DNA from: Bacteroidales bacterium Bact_23
GTDB lineage: Bacteria > Bacteroidota > Bacteroidia > Bacteroidales > Lentimicrobiaceae
Direction: 5' to 3'
Assembly: GCA_001603685.1 (NCBI GenBank)
Contig: LUZO01000342.1
Coordinates: 1-5,531 of the forward strand
DNA: 5,531 bases
Positions 1 to 5,531 of the stretch are shown here, in pieces (the stretch's first letter is position 1; the number at the start of each line of letters is the position of its first letter). The notes under the pieces were generated by a model that had not been told where the DNA came from, did not search any database, and saw only the letters and a program-made list of their open reading frames with translations. The position numbers were made by a program, and so were the translations under genes.

Positions 1-81
1 TTGAGTAAATGGTTGTTGAAAGGCGCGCTGTTTAAAGTGCGGATTGAAAATAATCATAGAAAAAAGCCGGAATATTATTAA
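1..81 (+). CDS. C-terminal end of an unidentified protein (5' truncated by the window edge)
   Basis: Frame 1 is open from the first base to a TAA at 79-81 and gives 26 residues ending in HRKKPEYY. The piece is basic and ends in a charged tail. The gap to the next start codon is only 17 nt, so the two genes are probably co-transcribed. Because the next gene is a sugar-1-phosphate transferase that often sits at the end of a polysaccharide cluster, a glycosyltransferase or other glycan enzyme is a reasonable guess. The fragment itself contains no diagnostic motif. It could also be chance open frame, but the tight junction argues for a real gene end. Confidence 0.55.
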   Translation: MSKWLLKGALFKVRIENNHRKKPEYY

Positions 82-98
82 GAAAGTAAGCTGAATAT

Positions 99-1232
99 AT
101 GCCTAAATACTTTGAATGGCTCTCTTATCCGGGTGCCAGGATGTTGGTAGCATTTCTGGTGTCTTTTGTCATTGCCTACCGTTTTATTCCGGTAATTATA
201 AATATTGCCAGGAAAAAGAATCTGGTAGATGAGCCAAATCACCGTACTTCGCATAAAGGGCAGGTGCCGACACTGGGAGGTATTGCAATTTTTGCCGGAT
301 TCTCTATTGCGGTACTGGCTTTTAACTATACCACCGAAACGGTTATTTTTTCGGTAAGCATTGCTGCTGCCACAATTCTCTTCTATTGGGGAGTTAAGGA
401 TGATATTCTTGAGATTTCACCGCTGAAAAAGCTTTATGGCCAGGCCATTGCCAGCCTTACTGTGATTCTGCTTGGCGACCTGCGACTAACAAATCTGCAT
501 GGCTTTCTTGGATTTCACCAGCTTCCGTATGTTGCCGGCGTTTTGGTTACCCTCTTTATTTTTCTGCTGATAATCAATTCATTCAATCTGGTCGATGGTA
601 TTGACGGGCTTGCAGCCGGGCTGGCTGTTGTATCGTCGGTATTTCTGGGGGAGTGGTTTTTAAGGGCCGGAGAGATTGGAATGGTAATCATGGCGCTGAG
701 CCTGATAGGTGCATTGCTCGCTTTTATGAAGTATAACCTGCTGGATGTCAATTATAAAATATTTATGGGCGATACCGGCTCCATGCTTCTGGGGTTTATA
801 CTGGCGGTAATGGTAGTCAGGTTTAATGAAATGAATGTTCCCGGCAGCCCTTTCAGAAACATGGAAGCTGCACCTGCCTATTCATTTGCCATTCTGATGG
901 TGCCTCTATTTGATACCATTCGCCTGTTCGTTGTAAGGCTTTATGTAAAATGCACTCCTTTTGCTCCTGACAGGGCTCATATGCACCATTTCCTGCTGAA
1001 GCTGGGCTTCAGCCACATACATGCCACATTTATACTGATGTTCTCAAATATAGTATTCATCCTGCTTGCCTGGAGACTGCAATTTATGGGAACGATGAGG
1101 CTGTTCTGGCTGCTGCTGTCTTTGGGTACTGTACTGACCATTATCCCGTATGTGCTTATCGGTTTACAAAAACAACGCAGGCACGACGACAACAGGCAGG
1201 CTCCCAAAACCCGTAAATCGCAGATTGTCTGA
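99..1232 (+). CDS. wecA: WecA/TagO-type undecaprenyl-phosphate sugar-1-phosphate transferase (MraY-like family)
   Basis: This 377-residue integral membrane enzyme belongs to the glycosyltransferase 4 / MraY-WecA family. Such enzymes transfer a HexNAc-1-phosphate from a UDP-sugar, usually UDP-GlcNAc, to undecaprenyl phosphate on the cytoplasmic face of the inner membrane, starting a lipid-linked glycan. Family motifs appear in order: DEPNHRTSHKGQVPTLGG (44-61), the Asp pair DD (101-102), NLVDGIDGLAAG (163-174), MGDTGS (223-228) and the cytoplasmic DRAHMHH loop (291-297). Many hydrophobic stretches match the roughly eleven membrane spans of the family. The DRxHxHH loop favours the WecA/TagO/WbpL branch over peptidoglycan MraY, and no cell-wall (dcw) genes lie nearby. 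The C-terminus is a basic hydrophilic tail after the last span. The ATG has no clear ribosome-binding site, which is usual in this phylum. A strong terminator follows, so this is the last gene of its unit. The exact sugar is inferred, and the symbol denotes the family rather than proven orthology. Confidence 0.93.
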   Translation: MPKYFEWLSYPGARMLVAFLVSFVIAYRFIPVIINIARKKNLVDEPNHRTSHKGQVPTLGGIAIFAGFSIAVLAFNYTTETVIFSVSIAAATILFYWGVKDDILEISPLKKLYGQAIASLTVILLGDLRLTNLHGFLGFHQLPYVAGVLVTLFIFLLIINSFNLVDGIDGLAAGLAVVSSVFLGEWFLRAGEIGMVIMALSLIGALLAFMKYNLLDVNYKIFMGDTGSMLLGFILAVMVVRFNEMNVPGSPFRNMEAAPAYSFAILMVPLFDTIRLFVVRLYVKCTPFAPDRAHMHHFLLKLGFSHIHATFILMFSNIVFILLAWRLQFMGTMRLFWLLLSLGTVLTIIPYVLIGLQKQRRHDDNRQAPKTRKSQIV

Positions 1233-1250
1233 TTAAAAGATAAGTTCTGG

Positions 1251-1283
1251 AAAAAAGCCTCCGGTAACATCGGGGGCTTTTTT
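1251..1283 (+). terminator. Strong intrinsic terminator after the wecA-like gene
   Basis: AAAAAAGCC (1251-1259) pairs with GGCTTTTTT (1275-1283). Inside this, T1260-G1274 is a wobble and CCG (1261-1263) pairs with CGG (1271-1273) but closes with G1263-C1271, leaving the 7-nt loop GTAACAT reduced to 1264-1270. The stem is 13 bp and the 3' arm ends in six T. It lies 19 nt after the stop codon. The A-run on the left arm means it could also stop transcription on the opposite strand, but no minus-strand gene was found here. Confidence 0.9.
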
Positions 1284-1297
1284 GCGTTATTCAAAAA

Positions 1298-1305
1298 TAT
1301 ATTTG
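1298..1305 (+). promoter_or_regulatory. Candidate distal -7 box (TATATTTG) upstream of upp
   Basis: The sequence matches the Bacteroides -7 consensus TAnnTTTG exactly. It sits 15 nt after the terminator, so it could start a new unit with a leader of roughly 95 nt. A TTTG at 1281-1284 lies upstream but is only 13 nt away, shorter than the usual spacing of about 19-21 nt to the -33 element. In such an AT-rich spacer a chance match is possible. Confidence 0.3.
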
Positions 1306-1356
1306 TTAAAGGCAAACTTTAGGATATTTAAATTATGTCAATGCATCATAAATTTA

Positions 1357-1364
1357 TATATTTG
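1357..1364 (+). promoter_or_regulatory. Candidate proximal -7 box (TATATTTG) for upp
   Basis: This is an exact TAnnTTTG match and an exact copy of the octamer at 1298-1305. Transcription would begin near 1371, giving a leader of about 38 nt before the upp ATG, which is a normal length. No good TTTG or TTG is seen at the expected -33 position; ATTATG near 1332-1337 is the closest and is weak. It is the better placed of the two candidates because a terminator closes the preceding unit and upp needs its own start. Confidence 0.5.
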
Positions 1365-1408
1365 CGCCTCAAGTTTGCTTTGCAGATAAATCCTTCAAAA
1401 AACCTGTC

Positions 1409-2059
1409 ATGATTCGAAACCTGGGTGCACAGAGTTCCATTTTTAATCAGTATATATCCGAAATCAGAGATGATGTGATACAGCGCGACAGCCTGCGCTT
1501 TCGTTACAATATGGAGCGGATGGGGATGATTTTTGCCTATGAAATCAGCAGGCACCTGGAGTACGAAAACCGCGAGGTTGTTACTTCGCTGGGTAGTACC
1601 GAAGTGCCTGTTCTGAAAAAGTTTCCGGTGCTGGCTACCATTCTCAGAGCCGGTTTGCCGCTGCACAAAGGCTTGCTGAATGTTTTCGACCGCTCCGAAA
1701 ACTCTTTCGTTTCGGCTTACAGGAAACATAGTAAAGACGGACGGTTCGAAATTCAGGTTGAATATGTTTCAGGCCCCGATCTTACCGATCGGGTGCTTAT
1801 TCTGGCAGATCCCATGCTGGCAACGGGAGCATCCCTTGTGCTGAGCTACAAAGCTCTGCTGGCAAAAGGAAAACCTTCGCATACCCATATCGTTACGCTG
1901 ATAGCAAGTACCCAGGGCGTTGATTACATCAGGAGATATCTGCCTTCCGAAAATATTACGCTTTGGGTTGGTGCGGTTGATGATGAACTTACTGCGCAGG
2001 CTTACATTGTGCCGGGACTGGGTGATGCCGGCGATCTGGCTTTTGGCAGCAAAATCTGA
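1409..2059 (+). CDS. upp: Uracil phosphoribosyltransferase
   Basis: The 216-residue protein catalyses uracil + PRPP to UMP + pyrophosphate, the cytosolic pyrimidine salvage step. Diagnostic signs are TILRAGLPLHKG (77-88), the PRPP-binding signature LADPMLATGAS (132-142), and the C-terminal uracil-binding stretch YIVPGLGDAGD (199-209) followed by LAFG. FVSAYRKHSKDG (100-111) is also as expected for the family. The length is normal and the protein appears complete. The N-terminus MIRNLGAQSSIFNQ matches the beginning I recall for Bacteroidota Upp proteins, supporting the ATG at 1409, although no Shine-Dalgarno sequence precedes it. It stands between a terminator and a 209-nt spacer, so it is probably transcribed alone. 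UMP feeds UDP-sugar pools used by the preceding enzyme, but the terminator between them argues against direct co-expression. Confidence 0.97.
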   Translation: MIRNLGAQSSIFNQYISEIRDDVIQRDSLRFRYNMERMGMIFAYEISRHLEYENREVVTSLGSTEVPVLKKFPVLATILRAGLPLHKGLLNVFDRSENSFVSAYRKHSKDGRFEIQVEYVSGPDLTDRVLILADPMLATGASLVLSYKALLAKGKPSHTHIVTLIASTQGVDYIRRYLPSENITLWVGAVDDELTAQAYIVPGLGDAGDLAFGSKI

Positions 2060-2137
2060 TTTTTTAAAAGATAAAGAGTCTGAAAAGTTGGTTCAGTGGT
2101 TGTACAGACCTTAACCCACCCTCCGCTCTTTAGCAAT

Positions 2138-2166
2138 AAAATCTGCAAAACGCTTTTTTAGATTTT
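2138..2166 (+). terminator. AT-rich hairpin after upp, possible weak terminator
   Basis: AAAATCT (2138-2144) is the reverse complement of AGATTTT (2160-2166). An inner AAAA (2147-2150) and TTTT (2154-2157) extend the pairing around a CGC loop, separated by a two-base internal mismatch (GC against TT). The 3' arm carries T-runs but no clean T tract follows. It lies about 80 nt after the upp stop, so it may end upp transcription or may only be an AT-rich inverted repeat. Confidence 0.4.
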
Positions 2167-2172
2167 GTCGTC

Positions 2173-2201
2173 ATTCCAACCCGTTTAACGCTGGAATTTT
2201 T
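2173..2201 (+). terminator. Second small hairpin with a following T-run in the upp-permease spacer
   Basis: ATTCCA (2173-2178) pairs with TGGAAT (2192-2197), with a 13-nt loop that contains a further CG/CG pair, and is followed by TTTT (2198-2201). The layout is that of a short intrinsic terminator, but the stem is only 6 bp. AACCCG (2178-2183) can alternatively pair with CGGGTT (2212-2217), so the spacer has competing folds. Together with the hairpin at 2138-2166 it probably insulates upp from the permease unit. Confidence 0.35.
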
Positions 2202-2245
2202 CGGGATATACCGGGTTTCGTTGATTTTCTAATCTTATTTAGCCG

Positions 2246-2253
2246 TAAGTTTG
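2246..2253 (+). promoter_or_regulatory. Candidate -7 box (TAAGTTTG) for the permease unit
   Basis: The octamer matches TAnnTTTG exactly. A TTG at 2221-2223, 22 nt upstream, may serve as the -33 element, slightly wider than usual. Transcription would start around 2260, only about 9 nt before the ATG at 2269, implying a very short leader. The position at the end of a non-coding spacer supports a real promoter for the three downstream genes. Confidence 0.5.
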
Positions 2254-2268
2254 TAAAAATTATCAGGC

Positions 2269-3510
2269 ATGTCCAGTTTGCTGAAAGAAAATATCAGGGT
2301 TTCTCTCGATTCCATCCGGAGTCATCTGCTAAGGAGTATCCTGACCATTCTTATCATTGCATTCGGCATCATGGCGCTGGTAGGTATTCTTACTTCAATC
2401 GACTCCATCAAATATTTTCTGAATGAGAACTTCACGATGATGGGAGCCAGTACTTTTTCGATCCGAAACCGCAATATGCGGATTCACATGGGTAACAAAT
2501 CCACTCTTCCCCGTAATTTCAGGTCAATTACCTGGCAGGAGGCTCAAAGGTTTAAAGAGAATTATGACTTTCCAGCAATCACATCGGTATATACTTACGC
2601 AACAAACACAGCCACAATAAAATACGGATCACTCAAGACGAATCCGAATATTCCTGTAATCGGCTCGGACGAAAACTATATAGCCACTTCGGGGAATGAA
2701 CTCGAAACAGGTAGAAACATTTCAATTAATGAGGCGATTTACGGTTCCCATGTAGTGGTTCTGGGATCCGGCGTTGTAAGCAAGCTATTTAAATCGGCTC
2801 AGGATGCGCTTGATAAGGTTATCAGCATAGGCCCGGGCAAGTACAAGGTTGTGGGGGTTATGAAGGAGAAGGGATCCAGCATGGGCTTTAATCCTGATAA
2901 CTTTTGTATTGTACCTGTTTCAAATGTAAGACAAAACTATTCGAGGCCCGGAATGACCTATACCATCAATGTAATGGTTAGCGATCAGATGCAGCTTGAT
3001 GCCGCCATTGGTGAGGCAACCGGTGTATTCAGGGTAATTCGGGAAAATATGCCGGGGCAGGATAACAGTTTTGAAATTGAAAAAAGCGACAATCTGGCTG
3101 ATATGCTCTTCGAGAATCTCAAATACCTGCGCATGGCCGCAACGATAATCGGAATTATTACCCTTCTGGGTGCAGCCATCGGGCTGATGAATATTATGCT
3201 GGTTTCGGTTACTGAGCGTACTCAGGAAATTGGTATCCGGAAGGCGATGGGTGCTACCAACACAGCCATCCGTAATCAGTTTCTGGCCGAAGCCATCGTA
3301 ATCGGGCAGATTGGTGGCATAGTCGGAATAGTATTCGGGATAAGCATCGGGAATGTATTATCGGCCATAATCGGCGCCGGTTTTATAGTCCCCTGGGCCT
3401 GGATATTGCTGGGTGTGGTTTTGTGTTTTACCGTTGCTGTCGTATCGGGATACCTGCCTGCCAGCAAAGCTGCCAGACTGAACCCTGTCGATTCATTGCG
3501 ATATGAGTAA
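2269..3510 (+). CDS. MacB/FtsX-type ABC transporter permease
   Basis: The 413-residue inner-membrane protein has the type VII (MacB-like) ABC permease layout. A short cytoplasmic N-terminus (ENIRVSLDSIRSHLLRS, 7-23) leads into TM1 (about 21-43). A large extracytoplasmic MacB_PCD-like domain (about 45-285) follows, then TM2 (about 288-312), TM3 (about 340-365) and TM4 (about 374-395). After TM2 comes the typical coupling segment SVTERTQEIGIRKAMGAT (313-330), which contacts the ATPase. The end, PASKAARLNPVDSLRYE, is also characteristic. Members act as mechanotransmitters, exporting lipoproteins, peptides or drugs, or driving periplasmic processes. There is no ATP-binding domain in this protein and no ATPase gene in the window, so a partner must be encoded elsewhere. 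The start is supported because the ENIRVSL segment normally lies near the N-terminus. The stop overlaps or nearly abuts the deacetylase-like gene, indicating co-transcription. The substrate is unknown. Confidence 0.93.
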   Translation: MSSLLKENIRVSLDSIRSHLLRSILTILIIAFGIMALVGILTSIDSIKYFLNENFTMMGASTFSIRNRNMRIHMGNKSTLPRNFRSITWQEAQRFKENYDFPAITSVYTYATNTATIKYGSLKTNPNIPVIGSDENYIATSGNELETGRNISINEAIYGSHVVVLGSGVVSKLFKSAQDALDKVISIGPGKYKVVGVMKEKGSSMGFNPDNFCIVPVSNVRQNYSRPGMTYTINVMVSDQMQLDAAIGEATGVFRVIRENMPGQDNSFEIEKSDNLADMLFENLKYLRMAATIIGIITLLGAAIGLMNIMLVSVTERTQEIGIRKAMGATNTAIRNQFLAEAIVIGQIGGIVGIVFGISIGNVLSAIIGAGFIVPWAWILLGVVLCFTVAVVSGYLPASKAARLNPVDSLRYE

Positions 3511-3514
3511 TCAT

Positions 3515-3518
3515 GGAG
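3515..3518 (+). promoter_or_regulatory. GGAG ribosome-binding site that favours the 3527 start
   Basis: GGAG lies 8 nt before the ATG at 3527. This is one of the few Shine-Dalgarno-like sequences ahead of a gene here. It favours 3527 over the in-frame ATG at 3503, which would overlap the permease stop by 8 nt (ATGAGTAA). Confidence 0.5.
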
Positions 3519-3526
3519 TAAAACCG

Positions 3527-4849
3527 ATGCGTGAAAATTTACTGATATATACACCAGTTTCCGGCCCGCGGCTTCAGTATATCTTCAACCTGATGCTGGG
3601 CGATCTGCTGGGGCTCACTTTTGCCATTACCACCGACGCTGAACAATACAAGGCATTTGAAGGAGCAAAAATCTATTACAACAACGGTGCCCCGGAAAGT
3701 TCCGATGAGGTACATATTGTTCCGGCCGGGTTGCTGACCGAGAAATCGGTAAACTCCCACCAGATGCGCTTTATTGATTTCGAAGGATCAAGGGCGTTTT
3801 TTCCGGTTTATGCTAAATCGGCCGACATTCCGTTCGATCCGTTCTCGGCTTCGTTTTATCTGGTTAGCCGCTACGAAGAGTATCAACCCTATCTGAAAGA
3901 TGAGCATGGCCGTTTTTCGCCCGATGCCGGCATAGCCGTTCAGCAGGGATTTTTGCAGGTTGCACTGGTAAATCGCTGGGCATTGAAGATCGGCGAAGTC
4001 CTTAAAAAGAAGAACCCCAGGCTTCAATTCAATTTTCCGCGCTACAACTTTGTGCCGACCATTGATGTTGATGCTGCATGGGCATATAAGCACAAGGGGC
4101 TGATGCGCTCAATCGGCGGCTATCTGAAAAATCTGTATGCCGGCGATTTCGGCGAAATAAAAAAAAGAACCAGGGTGTTGCTCGGAATGGAAAAGGACCC
4201 GTTCGATACATTCGATCTGCTTACCAAATTGCACCGCCTGCATGGATTGAAGCCGCGCTATTTCATACTATTCGCCGATTACGGAAAATACGATAAAAAT
4301 ACTCCGACCGGTAACCACACCTTCAGAGAACTGCTGAAGTCTCTGGCCGATAATGCCTATATTGGAATTCATCCGTCATACGCATCCAATGAAATGCGTT
4401 CAATGCTTGCAAAAGAGGTTGACAGCCTGTCGGATGTTCTGAAAAGGGAAGTCAGTTGCAGCCGTCAGCACTTTCTCAGGCTGTCGTTTCCGGAAACCTA
4501 TCGCAACCTGATAAATCTTGATATCACCGACGATTACTCGCTTGGATTTGCCGGCAAAACCGGTTTCAGGGCAGGAATCTGTTCGCCTTTTAAATGGTAC
4601 GATCTGGAAGCGGAAACGGTAACGCCGCTCACAATTCATCCGTTTGCTTTGATGGAAGGTACCCTGAGAGATTATATGGGGGTAAATGCCGGCGAGGCAA
4701 TGGACTATATAAAACCATTGGTAGATGAGGTACGGTCGGTAAACGGAACTTTTATCAGTCTGTGGCACAATGAGTCCATGTCGGAAGAGAAACGATGGGT
4801 CGGGTGGACACAGGTATATCGCGATCTGCTGGAGTATGCATCTCCATGA
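3527..4849 (+). CDS. Polysaccharide deacetylase-like (CE4/NodB-related) family protein
   Basis: From the ATG at 3527 the protein has 440 residues; an in-frame ATG at 3503 would add eight. I prefer 3527 because of the GGAG before it and because MRENLLIYTPVSGPRLQYIF is how relatives I recall begin. An N-terminal region (about 1-170) with FDPFSASFYLVSRYEEY (103-119) precedes a CE4-like domain. Candidate active-site elements are TIDVD (178-182, like the TFDDG motif), GIHPSY (280-285, His282), SRQHFLRL (312-319), DITDDYSLGF (332-341), FRAGICSP (347-354), TIHPF (369-373) and LWHN (412-415, His414). CE4 enzymes remove N- or O-acetyl groups from glycans using a metal held by Asp and His. Here the second motif shows one His rather than the usual HxxxH pair, so activity is not certain. 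No signal peptide is visible, so a cytoplasmic site is likely. It follows the permease directly and precedes a lipoprotein gene. Glycan substrate is unknown. Confidence 0.85.
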   Translation: MRENLLIYTPVSGPRLQYIFNLMLGDLLGLTFAITTDAEQYKAFEGAKIYYNNGAPESSDEVHIVPAGLLTEKSVNSHQMRFIDFEGSRAFFPVYAKSADIPFDPFSASFYLVSRYEEYQPYLKDEHGRFSPDAGIAVQQGFLQVALVNRWALKIGEVLKKKNPRLQFNFPRYNFVPTIDVDAAWAYKHKGLMRSIGGYLKNLYAGDFGEIKKRTRVLLGMEKDPFDTFDLLTKLHRLHGLKPRYFILFADYGKYDKNTPTGNHTFRELLKSLADNAYIGIHPSYASNEMRSMLAKEVDSLSDVLKREVSCSRQHFLRLSFPETYRNLINLDITDDYSLGFAGKTGFRAGICSPFKWYDLEAETVTPLTIHPFALMEGTLRDYMGVNAGEAMDYIKPLVDEVRSVNGTFISLWHNESMSEEKRWVGWTQVYRDLLEYASP

Positions 4850-4888
4850 TCGAAATTGTTTTTCCGGCTGATATTAACTTCTACTGGT

Positions 4889-5521
4889 ATGTCATTTCTC
4901 AGATGTCTGTCCCGATTGTTTGTGCTTTTTGTTGTAGCCTTTATTTTTACAGGTTGTTCGGCCGTATTTACGAAAATGTACGGTTTGAAAAATCTTAAGC
5001 CTGTAGATGAGCAAACGGTTTTGAACTATGCAAAAAAGTACAGTATTCCATCCGAAAATGTTTTCGAACTTGATACCGCTTATTTTTCATTCCTTTCATC
5101 GCTTGACGACAGCCGCTACAGCGAACAGCGTCAGAATCACTATCAGCCGCTTCAGGCGCTGTATTACAACGGCATGGGGGAGCTTACATCGTTTCAGATA
5201 AACTGTTATTCCGGAGGATTCCCCAATCTGAAATGGAACCGGGGAGGGGCTTTCGAAGTTTTTCCGCCATTGCAGCAGGCGCCGGTTGACAGCATCTTGC
5301 CTCTCAGCCTGCACACAACCTTTTTCCGCCCAGTTGCTGCAACAAAACAGTATATCCCGGAACAATATGACTTTTTTGTGGTTGTATATTGGAGCCGGGC
5401 GATGGGAAGGCAGAGTAAACGGTTAATCCGGATCGTTAATAAAAATCTGAAATTGGCCGAAGGGCTGAAAGTGCATGCGATATATGTGAATACCGATGAC
5501 TTTTTCAATAAAACCCGATAA
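4889..5521 (+). CDS. Predicted lipoprotein of unknown function with a thioredoxin-like C-terminal part
   Basis: The ATG at 4889 gives 210 residues. An upstream in-frame TTG at 4856 would add 11 residues, but the ATG places a compact signal peptide at the N-terminus: basic start, hydrophobic core LFVLFVVAFIF (10-20) and lipobox FTGC with Cys23. The residues after Cys23 (SAVFTK) are not acidic, so a surface-export signal is not evident and a periplasm-facing lipoprotein is more likely. The middle contains NHYQPLQALYYN (83-94) and FQINCYSGGFPNLKWN (102-117). Near the C-terminus, FFVVVYWSRAMGRQSKRLI (162-180), then VHAIYVNTDD (195-204), looks like the beta-alpha-beta core of a thioredoxin fold, with MGRQ (172-175) where CxxC would be. 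This is inference from the pattern only. The gene begins 39 nt after the deacetylase stop, probably in the same operon. I do not recognise a named family. Confidence 0.8.
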   Translation: MSFLRCLSRLFVLFVVAFIFTGCSAVFTKMYGLKNLKPVDEQTVLNYAKKYSIPSENVFELDTAYFSFLSSLDDSRYSEQRQNHYQPLQALYYNGMGELTSFQINCYSGGFPNLKWNRGGAFEVFPPLQQAPVDSILPLSLHTTFFRPVAATKQYIPEQYDFFVVVYWSRAMGRQSKRLIRIVNKNLKLAEGLKVHAIYVNTDDFFNKTR

Positions 5522-5531
5522 AGATTAAGAT

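Noticed and set aside
977..1315. Minus-strand open frame of 112 codons over the end of the wecA-like gene
   Set aside because: It overlaps a well-supported membrane enzyme and the terminator, has no recognisable motif, and is best explained as a shadow frame.
1346..1729. Minus-strand open frame of 127 codons over the start of upp
   Set aside because: It lies antisense to clearly conserved upp coding sequence and its promoter region, with no family features.
1775..1793. CCCGATC / GATCGGG hairpin with a 5-nt loop
   Set aside because: It is inside the upp coding region just before the PRPP-binding motif, with no T-run, and is likely a by-product of codon sequence.
1920..2114. Plus-strand open frame of 64 codons across the end of upp
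   Set aside because: Most of it lies out of frame within conserved upp sequence and it has no independent start signal.
4400..4768. Minus-strand open frame of 122 codons inside the deacetylase-like gene
   Set aside because: It is antisense to a long plausible gene carrying CE4-like motifs, and its translation shows no domain pattern.
4856..4888. TTG start adding 11 residues to the lipoprotein
   Set aside because: The ATG at 4889 gives a more typical lipoprotein signal peptide length, and no ribosome-binding site favours the TTG.
4795..4998. Plus-strand open frame of 67 codons across the deacetylase-lipoprotein junction
   Set aside because: It overlaps both genes in another frame; the hydrophobic stretch it shows is the shifted reading of the lipoprotein signal peptide.

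Overview
The window looks like a chromosomal segment from a Bacteroidota bacterium, most likely Bacteroidales-like. The evidence is the protein families present (a Bacteroidota-style uracil phosphoribosyltransferase and an atypical CE4-like deacetylase), promoter-like TAnnTTTG boxes of the Bacteroides type, and a general lack of strong Shine-Dalgarno sequences. All genes are on the + strand. No tRNA, rRNA, CRISPR array, insertion sequence or other mobile element could be seen.

Region 1 (1-1283) is the end of a likely surface-glycan gene cluster. It holds the last 26 codons of an unidentified gene, then a complete WecA/TagO-type polyprenyl-phosphate sugar-1-phosphate transferase, closed by a strong intrinsic terminator at 1251-1283. 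Region 2 (1284-2268) holds upp, a salvage enzyme making UMP from uracil. It probably forms its own transcription unit, with two identical TATATTTG boxes and a long-armed inverted repeat upstream. The spacer after it (2060-2268) carries two AT-rich or terminator-like hairpins and a TAAGTTTG box just before the next gene.

Region 3 (2269-5521) is a probable three-gene unit: a MacB/FtsX-type ABC permease without a linked ATPase, a polysaccharide-deacetylase-like protein that touches or nearly touches the permease gene, and a small predicted lipoprotein. The lipoprotein's C-terminal part resembles a thioredoxin core in which the CxxC site has become MGRQ. The grouping suggests a cell-envelope role, but no substrate can be deduced.

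The genes are mostly of known families. The least explained parts are the lipoprotein with its possible degenerate thioredoxin fold, the unusual metal-site motifs of the deacetylase, and their coupling to an orphan permease. I see no clear evidence of a wholly new defence or mobile system.
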